Numbered from the stretch's first letter, positions 24,168-33,819 are shown. The stretch: DNA of 51,524 nucleotides from Mycobacterium sp. 1081908.1 (GCF_001673535.1 NZ_LZLY01000141.1:1-51524), one strand, 5' to 3'. Notes: generated by a model from the letters alone, not told the origin. Translations and numbers: made by a program.

Positions 24168-24998
24168 ATGAAAGTAGTGCTGTTCTGCGGTGGTTACGGC
24201 ATGCGGATGCGGACCGCCGAAGGCGACCAGGTTCCCAAGCCGCTGCAGATGGTCGGGCCCCGACCGTTGCTGTGGCATGTGATGCGCTACTACGCCCACT
24301 ACGGGCACAAGGAGTTCATCCTGTGCCTGGGCTACGGGCAGGCGATGGTCAAGGACTTCTTCCTCAACTACCGCGAGATGGAGTCCAACGACTTCGTCAT
24401 GCGCGCCGGTCAGATCGAGCTGCTCGATTCCGACATGGCCGACTGGAGCATCACGTTCGTCGACACCGGGCTGGAGTCGCCGATCGGCGAGCGGCTGCGG
24501 CGCGTGCGCAAGTATCTGGGCGACGACGAATACTTCCTGGCCAACTACGCCGATGTGCTGACCGACGCACCGCTCGACACCATGATCGACCGGCTGAGGA
24601 CGAGCGGCGCCGCCGCCTCCATGCTGGTCGTCCCGCCCCAGTCGTCCTTCCACTGCGTCGACGTCAGCACCGACGGTGACATCAAGGAGATCGCCCCGAT
24701 CGCTAAGTTTCCGATCTGGGTGAACGGCGGCTACTTCGTATTGACGCAGGAGGTCTTCGACCTCATCCCGGAGAACGGCGACCTCGTCGGCGACGCCTGC
24801 ATGGCGCTCGCCGGGACCGGCCGGCTGCTGGGGTATCAACACGATGGCTTCTGGAAGCCGGCCGACACGTTCAAGGAGCGCGCCGAGCTCGACGCCGACT
24901 ACAACGCGGGAGTCCGCCCGTGGATGGTGTGGGAGCAACCGCACCGAGCCCGCGCTGTGCCGGCGTCGGTTGGACGCCACGCGAGGCTCTCGGCGTGA
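24168..24998 (+). CDS. sugar-1-phosphate nucleotidyltransferase, RfbF-like
   Basis: Enzyme of 276 residues that would form an NDP-sugar (CDP- or dTDP-glucose) from sugar-1-phosphate. The pyrophosphorylase motif is LFCGGYGMRMR, followed by DQVPKPLQMVG, LLWHVMRYYAHYGHKEFILC, and GYQHDGFWKPADTFKE, all typical of glucose-1-phosphate cytidylyltransferases. GMRMR replaces the more usual GTR. ATG 24168 is chosen because a GAAGGG site lies nine bases upstream; ATG 24159 would be on top of it. First gene of the main polysaccharide operon, it supplies the activated sugar for the epimerases and methyltransferases downstream. Confidence 0.9.
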   Translation: MKVVLFCGGYGMRMRTAEGDQVPKPLQMVGPRPLLWHVMRYYAHYGHKEFILCLGYGQAMVKDFFLNYREMESNDFVMRAGQIELLDSDMADWSITFVDTGLESPIGERLRRVRKYLGDDEYFLANYADVLTDAPLDTMIDRLRTSGAAASMLVVPPQSSFHCVDVSTDGDIKEIAPIAKFPIWVNGGYFVLTQEVFDLIPENGDLVGDACMALAGTGRLLGYQHDGFWKPADTFKERAELDADYNAGVRPWMVWEQPHRARAVPASVGRHARLSA

Positions 24999-25657
24999 AC
25001 CGGCTGAACACCGGCGCAATCAATTCGATTGCCGTCATCGGGGCGCACTGCGACGACATCGTCATCGGTGCCGGCGCGACGCTGATGCAGATCGCCCACC
25101 ACAATCCGGGTGTCGTCGTGCACGCCCTGGTGCTCACCGGCGCCGGCACCGAACGCGAGATCGAGGAAAAGAACGCATTCGCGGCGCTGTTCCCGCGGTC
25201 GGAGGTCCGGCTGACGGTGGGTGATCTGCCCGACGGCCGGCTGCCGGACAACTGGGGGGCGGTGAAGGGCTACCTCGCCGAGTTCCGGCGCGACTGCCAG
25301 CCCGATCTGGTGATCGGGCCGCACCGCCACGACTACCACCAAGACCATCGCTTGGTCGCCGAGCTCATCCCGACCGAGTTTCGTGGGCACCTGGTACTGG
25401 GCTACGAGATTCTCAAATGGGAGTCCGACTTGCCGAATCCCACTCTCTACGTGGACATTCCGAGCGAGATAGCCCACAAGAAGGCGGAGCTGCTCGCGCA
25501 GTCATACCCGTCGCAGTCGGGCCGGGACTGGTTCGACGACGAGGCGTTCCTCGGCCTGATGCGAGTGCGGGGGGTCCAGTGCCGGGCGCGCTACGCCGAA
25601 GCCTTCGTGGGCGAGAAGGCGGTCGTGAGCACGTTCGCCGCTAGTTCACTCAACTGA
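24995..25657 (+). CDS. PIG-L family deacetylase
   Basis: Zinc-dependent N-deacetylase-like protein of 220 residues. Metal ligands are seen in IGAHCDDIVIGAG (usual form AHPDDE) and HRHDYHQDHR near residues 108-117. The GTG at 24995 overlaps the stop of the nucleotidyltransferase as GTGA. In mycobacteria this fold includes MshB and Mca of mycothiol metabolism. In this setting it more likely removes an acetyl group from an amino sugar or a lipid-linked sugar. The Cys in place of Pro within the first motif is unusual but the two Asp are kept. Confidence 0.9.
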   Translation: MNRLNTGAINSIAVIGAHCDDIVIGAGATLMQIAHHNPGVVVHALVLTGAGTEREIEEKNAFAALFPRSEVRLTVGDLPDGRLPDNWGAVKGYLAEFRRDCQPDLVIGPHRHDYHQDHRLVAELIPTEFRGHLVLGYEILKWESDLPNPTLYVDIPSEIAHKKAELLAQSYPSQSGRDWFDDEAFLGLMRVRGVQCRARYAEAFVGEKAVVSTFAASSLN

Positions 25658-25680
25658 CTTTCGACGGGAGGGACGACACC

Positions 25681-26727
25681 ATGCGAGTGCTGGTCACCGG
25701 CACGGAGGGCTACCTGGGCTGCCTCCTCGCGCCGCTGCTTATCGAGGACGGCCACGACGTCGTCGGTTTGGACACCGGCTATTACAGGGCCGGTTGGCTG
25801 TGCCCCGGACCGCTCGCCGGCAGCGCCCACGGGGTGGCACCGCTCACCCTCATCAAGGACATTCGCGACGTGACCGTCGCCGACCTGCGCGGGTTCGACG
25901 CGATCGTGCACATGGCGGAGCTGAGCAACGATCCGATCGGCGACCTGATCGGCGACGTGACCTTCGAGATAAACCACCGCGGCAGTGTGCATTTGGCCGA
26001 GTGCGCCAAGAGCGCCGGCGTCGGCCGGTTCGTCTACATGTCGTCGTGCAGCGTGTACGGGATCGCGGACGGGACCGTCGACGAGACCAGCCCCATCAAC
26101 CCGCTGACCCCGTACGCCAAATGCAAGGCCCTGGTCGAACGGGACCTGACCGCGATGGCCGACGACGACTTCTCACCGGCATTCCTGCGCAACGCGACGG
26201 CATTCGGCGCCTCGCCGAGGATGCGCTTCGACATCGTGCTTAACAACCTGGCGGGGTACGCCTGGACCGAGCACCGCATCGCGATGACCAGCGACGGCAC
26301 CCCCTGGCGGCCGCTGGTACACGCCCTCGACATCGCGCAGGCCATCCGGTGCGCGCTTCGCGCCGACCGACAGACCGTGCACAAGCTGGTGGTCAACGTC
26401 GGCAGCGACGAAAACAACCGCACCGTACGCGAAATCGCGGAGACCGTCAGCGCCGAATTCCCGGGCTGTGAACTGACTTTCGGCCCGCCCAATGCCGACA
26501 ACCGCAGCTACCGGGTGGCGTTCGGCAAGATCCACGAGGTATTCCCCGACTTCCGCGCCGCGTGGGATGTCGCGGCCGGGGCGGCGCAACTGCACCGCGT
26601 CTTCCAGAACATCGCGATGGACCCCGAGACATTCCACGGCCGCGGACATACCCGCCTCAAGCAGATCGAATACCTGCTCAAAACCGGGCAGGTCGACGAG
26701 AGACTGTTCTGGAAGGAGACCCAGTGA
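25681..26727 (+). CDS. NAD-dependent sugar epimerase/dehydratase, extended SDR
   Basis: Extended SDR of 348 residues acting on an NDP-sugar. The cofactor motif is VTGTEGYLGCLLAPLL, the catalytic Ser lies in MSSCSVYG, and Tyr/Lys in YAKCK. A GGAGGG site lies about ten bases before the ATG. Homologs in antibiotic and O-antigen clusters act as 4-ketoreductases or 4-epimerases on 6-deoxy sugars. The exact reaction cannot be chosen here. The next gene starts inside its stop codon. Confidence 0.9.
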   Translation: MRVLVTGTEGYLGCLLAPLLIEDGHDVVGLDTGYYRAGWLCPGPLAGSAHGVAPLTLIKDIRDVTVADLRGFDAIVHMAELSNDPIGDLIGDVTFEINHRGSVHLAECAKSAGVGRFVYMSSCSVYGIADGTVDETSPINPLTPYAKCKALVERDLTAMADDDFSPAFLRNATAFGASPRMRFDIVLNNLAGYAWTEHRIAMTSDGTPWRPLVHALDIAQAIRCALRADRQTVHKLVVNVGSDENNRTVREIAETVSAEFPGCELTFGPPNADNRSYRVAFGKIHEVFPDFRAAWDVAAGAAQLHRVFQNIAMDPETFHGRGHTRLKQIEYLLKTGQVDERLFWKETQ

Positions 26728-27281
26728 AGTACACGCCCACGAGTGTCGCCGGGGTGACGATCATCGACATCGAACCCCATCGCGACCATCGCGGCTTCTT
26801 CTCTCGGTCCTTCTGCGCCGACGAATTCGTGACATACGGCCTGATTTCCGAAGTTGCACAAACGAACCTGTGCTTCAACTACACCCGGGGCACGGTGCGC
26901 GGCCTGCACCGGCAGGCGCCGCCGCACGCCGAGGCCAAGCTGGTCCGCTGCGTCCGCGGCGCAATTGCCGACGTCGCCGTCGACGTCCGACGCGAATCGC
27001 AAACTTACGGCAAGCACGTGATGGTGGAGCTGAGCGCGGAGAACCGCCGGGCGCTGTTCCTGCCCCCCTACGTCTTGCATGGCTTCCAGACCCTGACCGA
27101 TGACACCGAGGTCATGTACCAGGTCAGCGGCCCCTACGTGCCCGACAGCGAAGAGGGATTCCGCTGGGACGAAACCGAATTCGGCATCAAGTGGCCGCTT
27201 CCGGTGACGGTCATGTCGGAGAAGGACGCCAGCTGGCCTCCCATGGGGGAGACGGTGCCGGCCGAGAGCGAGGCGTCATGA
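26724..27281 (+). CDS. dTDP-4-dehydrorhamnose 3,5-epimerase-like protein
   Basis: RmlC-type cupin of 185 residues. Family features are IDIEPHRDHRGFFSRSF, QTNLCFNYTRGTVRGLHRQ with the catalytic His, DVAVDVRR with the Asp partner, and YQVSGPYVPDSEEGFRWD. The GTG start (26724) overlaps the preceding stop as GTGA, with GGAAGGAG just upstream. It should epimerise C3 and/or C5 of a 4-keto-6-deoxy sugar nucleotide. The cell's own rmlC for the arabinogalactan linker would be elsewhere, so this is probably a locus-specific variant. Confidence 0.9.
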   Translation: MKYTPTSVAGVTIIDIEPHRDHRGFFSRSFCADEFVTYGLISEVAQTNLCFNYTRGTVRGLHRQAPPHAEAKLVRCVRGAIADVAVDVRRESQTYGKHVMVELSAENRRALFLPPYVLHGFQTLTDDTEVMYQVSGPYVPDSEEGFRWDETEFGIKWPLPVTVMSEKDASWPPMGETVPAESEAS

Positions 27282-27384
27282 CGCCATACCGCCTGCCCTT
27301 TCCGGACACCCCCGTTGGGTGCAACGCCGAACTCCCCCGCGCCGCTGCCGAATCGGCGACGGTATAAGCGAGGGACCTGCCCGC

Positions 27385-28890
27385 ATGACGACAACCCTAA
27401 GAGCCGAAAGTGGCATATCGCTGATTCAGGCGCAACCCGCGCAAAGGGTTGGCACCAAGGTTGCTTCGCGTTGGCGGCAGACATATTCGGCGCGTCTGCG
27501 CATCACCGACTCGGTGATCGTGTCGACCGCGGTCGCGGTCGCTCAGGTCGTCCGGTTCGGGGACTCACCAAACGCGTCGGGATATCCCGGCCAGGTTATG
27601 ACGCTGTTTTCGGTCCTCTTTGCCACACTGTGGCTTTCGTCCCTGGCGATGTTTCAGACTCGTTCGACGCGAATCATCGGCGCCGGAATCGACGAATACC
27701 GGCGCATCGCCAGCGCCTCCTTCTGGACGTTCGGATTCATCGCCATAGTCACGCTGCTCGCCAAGATCGAGCTGGCCCGCGGCTATCTTGCGGTCGCACT
27801 TCCCATCGGCACAATCGCACTGCTGGCGAGCCGCAATTTGTGGCGGAAGCATGTCTGGCACCAGCGGGCGCGAGGCGAATACCAGACGATGGTATTGGCG
27901 ATTGGTGACAGGCCAGGCGTTTCGCATCTTGCCCGCGAGCTGATCCGCAACCCGAACGACGGGTACGTGGTGGTCGGCGTCTGCATTCCGGGCTACGGTC
28001 CGCCGCGCGGCGAAACGCTGACCGTCCAGGGCCAGCAGATCGCGATCCTCGGCGACGAAACCACCGCGGTATCTGCGATCGCCGGCTGCGGCGCGGACAC
28101 GGTGGCGGTGACGCGCACCGAGCATTTCGGCGTGCATGGGATCCGGGACCTGATGTGGCGGCTGGAGACCATGGACGTCGACCTCGTCGTATCGCCGGGG
28201 GTGGTCGACGTGGCCGGCGCGCGATTGTCCCTGAAACCGATCGCGGGTTTTCCGCTTCTCCACGTAGAGAAGCCGCAATACGAAGGCACCCAACGGTTTC
28301 AGAAGCGAGCGTTCGACTTCTGCTTCGCTCTGGCCGCGATCATCGGAACATCACCGCTTCTCATCGCGGCGGCCGCATGCATCAAGGCGACCAGCCGGGG
28401 GCCGGTTTTCTACCGCGCCGAGCGCATCGGTCTGGATGGCAAGCCCTTCACGATGCTCAAGTTCCGGACAATGGTAGACGGCGCCGACACCCAGATCGAC
28501 CGGCTGCTGCCGCTCAACGAGGGCGCCGGCGGGATGCTCTTCAAGATCCGCCAGGACCCCCGGGTGACGCCCGTCGGCAAGATACTGCGCCGATTCAGCG
28601 TCGACGAGTTGCCGCAGTTCATCAACGTGCTCAAGCAGGACATGAGCGTCGTCGGACCACGGCCACCGCTGCGGCGCGAGGTCGAGAACTACGACGGTCA
28701 GGTAAAGCGGCGACTGCTGGTGAAGCCGGGGGTTACCGGGCTGTGGCAGGTCAGTGGCCGGTCGGATCTGTCGTGGGAGGACTCGGTTCGGCTCGACCTG
28801 TCCTATGTCGACAACTGGTCGATGGCCGGCGACCTGGTGATCATCGCCAGGACGCTCAAGGCGGTGCTGAGTAGCGACGGGGCGTACTGA
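27385..28890 (+). CDS. exopolysaccharide polyprenyl-phosphate glycosyl-1-phosphate transferase (WcaJ/CpsE type)
   Basis: Initiating enzyme of polysaccharide synthesis, 501 residues, transferring a hexose-1-phosphate to polyprenyl phosphate. Four or five membrane helices lie in the N-terminal third, then a CoA-binding-like middle domain (GDRPGVSHLARELIRNPNDG), one more helix (CFALAAIIGTSPLLIAAAA), and the catalytic domain with RGPVFYRAERIGLDGKPFTM, KFRTM, LRRFSVDELPQFINVL, SVVGPRPPLRREVE, and KPGVTGLWQVSGRSDLSWED. This full bacterial-sugar-transferase set marks a Wzx/Wzy-type locus. ATG 27385 follows gcgaggga; the 66 bases further upstream in frame are not used. There is a 103-bp gap to the previous gene. 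Confidence 0.95.
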   Translation: MTTTLRAESGISLIQAQPAQRVGTKVASRWRQTYSARLRITDSVIVSTAVAVAQVVRFGDSPNASGYPGQVMTLFSVLFATLWLSSLAMFQTRSTRIIGAGIDEYRRIASASFWTFGFIAIVTLLAKIELARGYLAVALPIGTIALLASRNLWRKHVWHQRARGEYQTMVLAIGDRPGVSHLARELIRNPNDGYVVVGVCIPGYGPPRGETLTVQGQQIAILGDETTAVSAIAGCGADTVAVTRTEHFGVHGIRDLMWRLETMDVDLVVSPGVVDVAGARLSLKPIAGFPLLHVEKPQYEGTQRFQKRAFDFCFALAAIIGTSPLLIAAAACIKATSRGPVFYRAERIGLDGKPFTMLKFRTMVDGADTQIDRLLPLNEGAGGMLFKIRQDPRVTPVGKILRRFSVDELPQFINVLKQDMSVVGPRPPLRREVENYDGQVKRRLLVKPGVTGLWQVSGRSDLSWEDSVRLDLSYVDNWSMAGDLVIIARTLKAVLSSDGAY

Positions 28891-30365
28891 TGGCGCCCGA
28901 CACCACGATTGAGCCGACGGCGGCGCAGACCGCCGCATCGGTGCCGGGGTCACGGATCGCGCACGCGTTCTCCGTCCAGCTCGTCTGCCGGGCGCTGGGG
29001 ATGCTGGCCTCGGTGGTTTCGGTGGCGATGACCGCCCGTTACCTGGGTCCCGGCCGCTACGGCCAGCTCACCATCGCGGTCGCCTTCGTCGGAATGTGGG
29101 GCAGCCTGGCCGATCTCGGCATCGGCACCGTAATCGTGCGCCGCGTCACCTCGGGCACCGGCAACCTGGAGCGCCTCGTCCGCGTCAACAGCGGCCTGTC
29201 GCTGATCTACTGCGTCCCGCTCGCGATACTGACGGCGGGTTCCGGTCTGCTGCTCTATCACGACCACGACGTGCGGATCATGCTCGTGGTTTTGTCGGGC
29301 CAGCTGCTGATGTTCACGATGGCAACACGGTTCGAGCCGGTGTTCCTATCGACCGTCCGCTTCTCGGCCGTGGCGTTGTCCGATGTCGTGGGCCGGGTGG
29401 CTACGCTAGCGATGGTCAGCTACTTGGTGGCCACGCGGGCCGACGTCATCTGGTTCGCGGTCGCGCAGCTCATACCCCCGGCGCTGCAACTGCTGATTCA
29501 GGGGAGCGCCGCCGCCCGGCACATGTCGTTGCGGCCGATTTTCGCTCCGAGTGAAGTTGCGGACCTGTTGCGCGAGAGCGCATTTCCGATCGGAGTGGCC
29601 GTCGTCGGCGTCCTATACTGGCGCACCGACGGCGTCATCCTGTCAAGGGTGAGCACCCATTCCGAGGTGGGGGTCTACGGACTGGCCTACACGGTCGCAT
29701 TCAACACCCTCGTCGTGTCGATGTTCTTCCTCAAGGCGACCCTGTCGACCGCAACCGAACTGTTTTCGCGCGACCTCGCCGCGTTCGCCAATTTCCTGCG
29801 GCGCTGTGTTGAGCTGATGTATTTCGCCGGTGTCCCCCTCGCCGTCATCGGCGCATTACTGGCACGGCCCCTGATCGAATTGTTCGGCGACCGGGAGTTC
29901 GTCGAACGCGGCGCACCGACGTTGGCGACGCTATTCGTCGCGGTGGCTTTGCGTTTCGTCACCGGCACCCTGGGCCAGGGGCTGTTCGCGTGCCATCATC
30001 AGAAGTTCCTGTTCCGGCTGTCCATCGCGACGCTCGCGTTCAACGTCGCGCTGAACTTGTTGCTGGACCGGCCGTTCGGCGCGGTCGGGGCCGGTCTCGC
30101 GTTGATAGGCACGGAGCTGTTCGGCATGGCAATGGCTACCTGGTGGCTGCGTCGCGAGTGCGGCTACCGCACGCCGGTCGCGTTCTTGATTCGGCTGCTG
30201 GTGCCGATGGCGGCGTGTGTCTTGGTGGCGCTGCTGCTGTCCGGTTACCACGTGGCGTTGATCGTGATCGCCGCCGCCGCGACCTACCTGGCTACCAGCG
30301 CGGTGATCGGGCCGTTCACCTGGTCGACATTGGCCGCGCTACGCCGAAGGCCGGTGGTCGCGTGA
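28890..30365 (+). CDS. Wzx-like polysaccharide flippase
   Basis: Integral membrane protein of 491 residues with about 12-14 hydrophobic helices, no enzyme motifs, and an N-terminal MARYLGP-like signature (AMTARYLGPGRYGQLTIAVA) typical of the Polysacc_synt/MOP superfamily. It would flip the lipid-linked repeat unit across the plasma membrane. Its ATG shares a base with the stop of the initiating transferase, which fits co-translation of the first and later steps. MurJ-type lipid II flippases belong to the same superfamily, but the setting favours Wzx. Confidence 0.92.
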   Translation: MAPDTTIEPTAAQTAASVPGSRIAHAFSVQLVCRALGMLASVVSVAMTARYLGPGRYGQLTIAVAFVGMWGSLADLGIGTVIVRRVTSGTGNLERLVRVNSGLSLIYCVPLAILTAGSGLLLYHDHDVRIMLVVLSGQLLMFTMATRFEPVFLSTVRFSAVALSDVVGRVATLAMVSYLVATRADVIWFAVAQLIPPALQLLIQGSAAARHMSLRPIFAPSEVADLLRESAFPIGVAVVGVLYWRTDGVILSRVSTHSEVGVYGLAYTVAFNTLVVSMFFLKATLSTATELFSRDLAAFANFLRRCVELMYFAGVPLAVIGALLARPLIELFGDREFVERGAPTLATLFVAVALRFVTGTLGQGLFACHHQKFLFRLSIATLAFNVALNLLLDRPFGAVGAGLALIGTELFGMAMATWWLRRECGYRTPVAFLIRLLVPMAACVLVALLLSGYHVALIVIAAAATYLATSAVIGPFTWSTLAALRRRPVVA

Positions 30366-32380
30366 CCCGGGAATTGGACCGCGCGTACCTGAAGCGCCCG
30401 GTCGGCGAGCTCACCAGGTCCGGCCGACCCATGGTGGTGGCGATCGTGACCTACAAGAGCCACGACCTGGTGGAGCAGTGCCTGGCCGGCGTCGCCGAAC
30501 ATCTGCCCGACCTGCCGGTGTACGTCTACGAGAACAGCGGCGACACCTATCCCGGCCGCGAGGAGCTGGCCGCCAGGCACCCGCGGGTGCACTGGGTGCT
30601 GGGCCCGGTCAATCTCGGCTTCGCGGCGGCGTTTAACGCCCTGGTCGAGCACACCCCGCCGGATGCCGATCTGCTGCTGCTGAACGCCGACGCCCGGTTG
30701 GTCGGCCCGCTCACACGCACCCGGGAGTTGCTCCACCAGACGAAGGTGGCCGCGGCGTCGCCCATGATCCACGACGACGGTGCCCCGGGGCCGGAGCGGT
30801 GGGACATCGCAACGCGGCGGCGGACCCTGAGCCGGGCGCTGGTCGCGACCGCCGGCTATTCGGATCTGCTTCGCGGCACACCGCTTTCCCACCTTTACGC
30901 CCACCAGCCTGACGAATCGCAAAGCATCGACGGCTATATCGGCGGCGCCTGCCTGGCGATCAACCGTGCGGCCTGGAACGAGATCGGTGGCTTCGACGAG
31001 GAATTCTTCCTCTACGGGGAAGAGGCCGACTGGCAGGCACGCGCCACAGCCGCGGGCTGGCGCGTGTTGCTGGCCAACGAACTCGACGTCGACCACGGCA
31101 ACCCGGCCGCCGCCAAGAATGCCATCGATCCCGGCTCGGGTCACGGCGCACAGGTCGCGACTCCCGAACGGCGCCGCAATCTAGACTTGGCGCGCGCCAA
31201 TGCGGCACTGCTGCTGGAACATCAACGCGGTGTCCACAGCGCGGACCTGTACCTGGCGAGCACCACCGTGCTCGAGCGGCTGCAGCGCTCAAAGCGCGAC
31301 GCGCGTCGGCGGTCGTCCAGCGCTGCCGTTTCGCGGAGTACCGGAAAGCCGGCGATCGTGATCACCACAAACCGGCTCGTCTACGGCGGTGCCGAGCGCC
31401 AAAAGGCGCTCTTGGCCACCGAATTAGACCGTCGCGGCTATCCGGTGACCATCGTCTGCATGCAGCGGTTCGGCCCGTTGATCAGGGAAATCCCCCACAC
31501 CGTTCGGGTGGTTCGCCAACCCTGGTGGGCGCCGGTCGTCGACCTTCCCCCGGGCCCCGCGGTACTGGTCAGCGGTGACACCAACACCGAGACGGGTTTT
31601 GCGACCTTGTGGCGGGCGCGCGGCGGCGGCCGACGCTGGTTGGTCGCGCCGCACGTTCCGCCGGAACCCGAGCGCCCCATCTACTCTCGGCCGCTGGCGG
31701 CGGCGATGAGTCGTGCAGATGGCTTCATCACGCTGGCACAACGGCATTGGGAGATGTTGACCGAACACCATCGGCTTCGGGGACGGCGATTCGTCGCGCC
31801 CAACGGGGTGGCCTTGATGGATGAGCCCGAGCCCCGGATTCGGGCCGCCGGTGAACCCGTGCATCTGGTGATGCTCTCGCGCATCGTCGAGCACAAGAAC
31901 CCGCAGCTGCTGATCGAGGCGCTCGCCGGCCTGACCGACATGCCTTGGGAGCTCTCCATATTCGGCGACGGACCTGATCGGGAGCGATTGCAGGCGCGCA
32001 CCCCGGCCGCGCTGCGCGACCGCGTGCACTGGCGGGGCTGGTCGGCGGGGCCCGGGCCCGCGCTGGCCGAAGCCGATCTGTTGTGCGTCCCCAGCCGTTC
32101 CGAGGCGTTCCCGCTGGCGATTCTCGAAGCGATGGCCCGGGCGGTACCGGTTGCGGCGTCGGCGATTTGCGCCGTCCCCGAGATGCTGGACTTCGGCAAG
32201 GCGGGATTCGTCGTCGAGCCCGTGACCGTGTCGGCGTGGCGCGACTGCCTCGCCGAGATCCTGGCCAAGCCCGGCGAACTGCCTTCGATGGGACGGCGGG
32301 GCCACGAGCGCATGCGCGTGCACTACACGGTGGAAGCGATGACCGACGATTACCTTGAAGCCATCGAGGCCGTGCTGTGA
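30362..32380 (+). CDS. two-domain glycosyltransferase, GT2-GT4 fusion
   Basis: Protein of 672 residues. The N-terminal GT2 domain (about residues 24-260) has VAIVTYKSHDLVEQCL, LLLNADARL as nucleotide-sugar/metal site, and GGFDEEFFLYGEEADWQARA, as in rhamnosyltransferases. The C-terminal GT4 domain (about residues 335-672) has VYGGAERQKALLATEL, LSRIVEHKNPQLLIEAL and the E-x7-E motif (SEAFPLAILEAMARAV). GTG 30362 overlaps the flippase stop. One polypeptide could add two sugars in sequence, both in the cytoplasm. The linker between the domains is Arg/Ser-rich. Confidence 0.92.
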   Translation: MTRELDRAYLKRPVGELTRSGRPMVVAIVTYKSHDLVEQCLAGVAEHLPDLPVYVYENSGDTYPGREELAARHPRVHWVLGPVNLGFAAAFNALVEHTPPDADLLLLNADARLVGPLTRTRELLHQTKVAAASPMIHDDGAPGPERWDIATRRRTLSRALVATAGYSDLLRGTPLSHLYAHQPDESQSIDGYIGGACLAINRAAWNEIGGFDEEFFLYGEEADWQARATAAGWRVLLANELDVDHGNPAAAKNAIDPGSGHGAQVATPERRRNLDLARANAALLLEHQRGVHSADLYLASTTVLERLQRSKRDARRRSSSAAVSRSTGKPAIVITTNRLVYGGAERQKALLATELDRRGYPVTIVCMQRFGPLIREIPHTVRVVRQPWWAPVVDLPPGPAVLVSGDTNTETGFATLWRARGGGRRWLVAPHVPPEPERPIYSRPLAAAMSRADGFITLAQRHWEMLTEHHRLRGRRFVAPNGVALMDEPEPRIRAAGEPVHLVMLSRIVEHKNPQLLIEALAGLTDMPWELSIFGDGPDRERLQARTPAALRDRVHWRGWSAGPGPALAEADLLCVPSRSEAFPLAILEAMARAVPVAASAICAVPEMLDFGKAGFVVEPVTVSAWRDCLAEILAKPGELPSMGRRGHERMRVHYTVEAMTDDYLEAIEAVL

Positions 32381-33819
32381 GCGCTTTGAGACTGAACTTG
32401 AAATCGCCCCTCCGGACCAAGCGCCGCGAGCGGACGGTCGTCACCGGGCCGACGCGGGTGTACGAAACCGTGATCCTGGGCGGCGGCCCGGCCGGGACCG
32501 GGGCGCTGGTCTGGGCCGCGCGGCACGGTCGGCTGGGTGCGTGGCTGGACGGCGGCGTCGCGCTGGTTGAGCAGGCCGAGGAGTTGGGCGGGACGCTCGG
32601 CCGGTACCCGCTGAATGCCGACTCTCGGGGCACCTCGTTCCTGGAGTGCCTGGACGGTCCGGACTGCGAGCCGCTGCTGGCCGACGTGCGGGCCGATCCC
32701 GTAGCGGGAGAACTGGAAAACTTCCGAGCCGGGCGGCCCACGCTGGAACTCGTCGATCGCTTTGAGCGACGCCTCGGTGCCGCCATCCTGGCCGAGTTTG
32801 ACCGGCATCCGAACAGCCACGCCTTCACCCGCACTCGCGCCGAGGCGATCCGGCTGCAGGAGGACGGCTCGGTCGCCGTCTCCGCGGCCACGGGCGACGG
32901 GCAGCGCGCGGTCATCCGTGCCGCCAGTGCGGTAGTGGCGCTCGGCGGGCGGCCCAACGCGTCATGGTCTGAGATCGAGGTGGCACCCGGAATCGACCTT
33001 GCCCACTGGCGCGAGAAGATCGTGTCCAGCCACCGGCTCCTGAGCCATGGTGGCCCAGAAGAGGTCGCGCGACGGCTGGCCCGCATACCGGGCAACCCGC
33101 GAGTGGTCGTCCTCGGTGGCGCGCACAGCGCCTTTTCGGCGGCGTGGATGCTGTTGGAACGGATTCCGGGGGTGAGCTTCGGCCCCCGGGACGTGCAGAT
33201 TTTGCATCGGAGCGAACCCCGGCCCACGTACGTGTCGCGCGCCGCGGCCCATATCGACTTCTACGAGTTCTCCGAATCGGACGTATGCCAGGCCACCGGT
33301 CGCGTGCATCGGCTCGGTGGGTTACAGGGTGACGGGCGTGAAGTGTGGCGTCGCATGCATCGCAAGCCCGGTGCCGAGCCGGACGACCGCGCGGTGGCCA
33401 TGCCGATCGGCGGCCTGTCGCGTGCGGTCCTGATTGACCTGCTGACCGAGTGCGATCTGATCGTTCCCGCTCTGGGCTATCGCCTTGCCGCGCCGCCCAT
33501 TTACGACGCGCGCGGCGCCCGGGTGCCGCTGGCCCGCACCGGCCCGTCAGTCGCGCCGAGCGCGCGGCTGCTCGCCGAGGACGGCATGACGATCCCGGGC
33601 GTGTTCGGGGTCGGGCTGGGCAGTGGGTTCCTGCCCTGGGGCGCGATGGCGGGAGAGGAATCCTTCAAGGGGCAGCAGAACAGCCTCTGGCTGTACCAAA
33701 ACGGCCTTGGCAAGCTGATTTACGACAGCACGCGGCGGCGCGCACAGCAGCTCGCCTTGGACATTCAAACACCCAGCAACACAGAGGAGTGCGAGTCATA
33801 TGCTTTGCCGGTTGTGTGA
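32377..33819 (+). CDS. FAD/NAD(P)-binding protein of unknown reaction
   Basis: Flavoprotein of 480 residues. The FAD site is ETVILGGGPAGTGALVWAA (about residues 29-47). A second Rossmann motif, RVVVLGGAHSAFSAAWMLLE, lies near residues 245-265. A C-terminal region GVFGVGLGSGFLPWGAMAGE closes the FAD fold. The layout resembles group B flavin monooxygenases of the SidA/IucD or thioredoxin-reductase type, but no hydroxylase-specific motif was recognised. GTG 32377 overlaps the previous stop, and the 3' end overlaps the next gene by 20 bases. In this setting it could oxidise a sugar nucleotide or an amino sugar; that is inference. Confidence 0.8.
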   Translation: MSALRLNLKSPLRTKRRERTVVTGPTRVYETVILGGGPAGTGALVWAARHGRLGAWLDGGVALVEQAEELGGTLGRYPLNADSRGTSFLECLDGPDCEPLLADVRADPVAGELENFRAGRPTLELVDRFERRLGAAILAEFDRHPNSHAFTRTRAEAIRLQEDGSVAVSAATGDGQRAVIRAASAVVALGGRPNASWSEIEVAPGIDLAHWREKIVSSHRLLSHGGPEEVARRLARIPGNPRVVVLGGAHSAFSAAWMLLERIPGVSFGPRDVQILHRSEPRPTYVSRAAAHIDFYEFSESDVCQATGRVHRLGGLQGDGREVWRRMHRKPGAEPDDRAVAMPIGGLSRAVLIDLLTECDLIVPALGYRLAAPPIYDARGARVPLARTGPSVAPSARLLAEDGMTIPGVFGVGLGSGFLPWGAMAGEESFKGQQNSLWLYQNGLGKLIYDSTRRRAQQLALDIQTPSNTEECESYALPVV

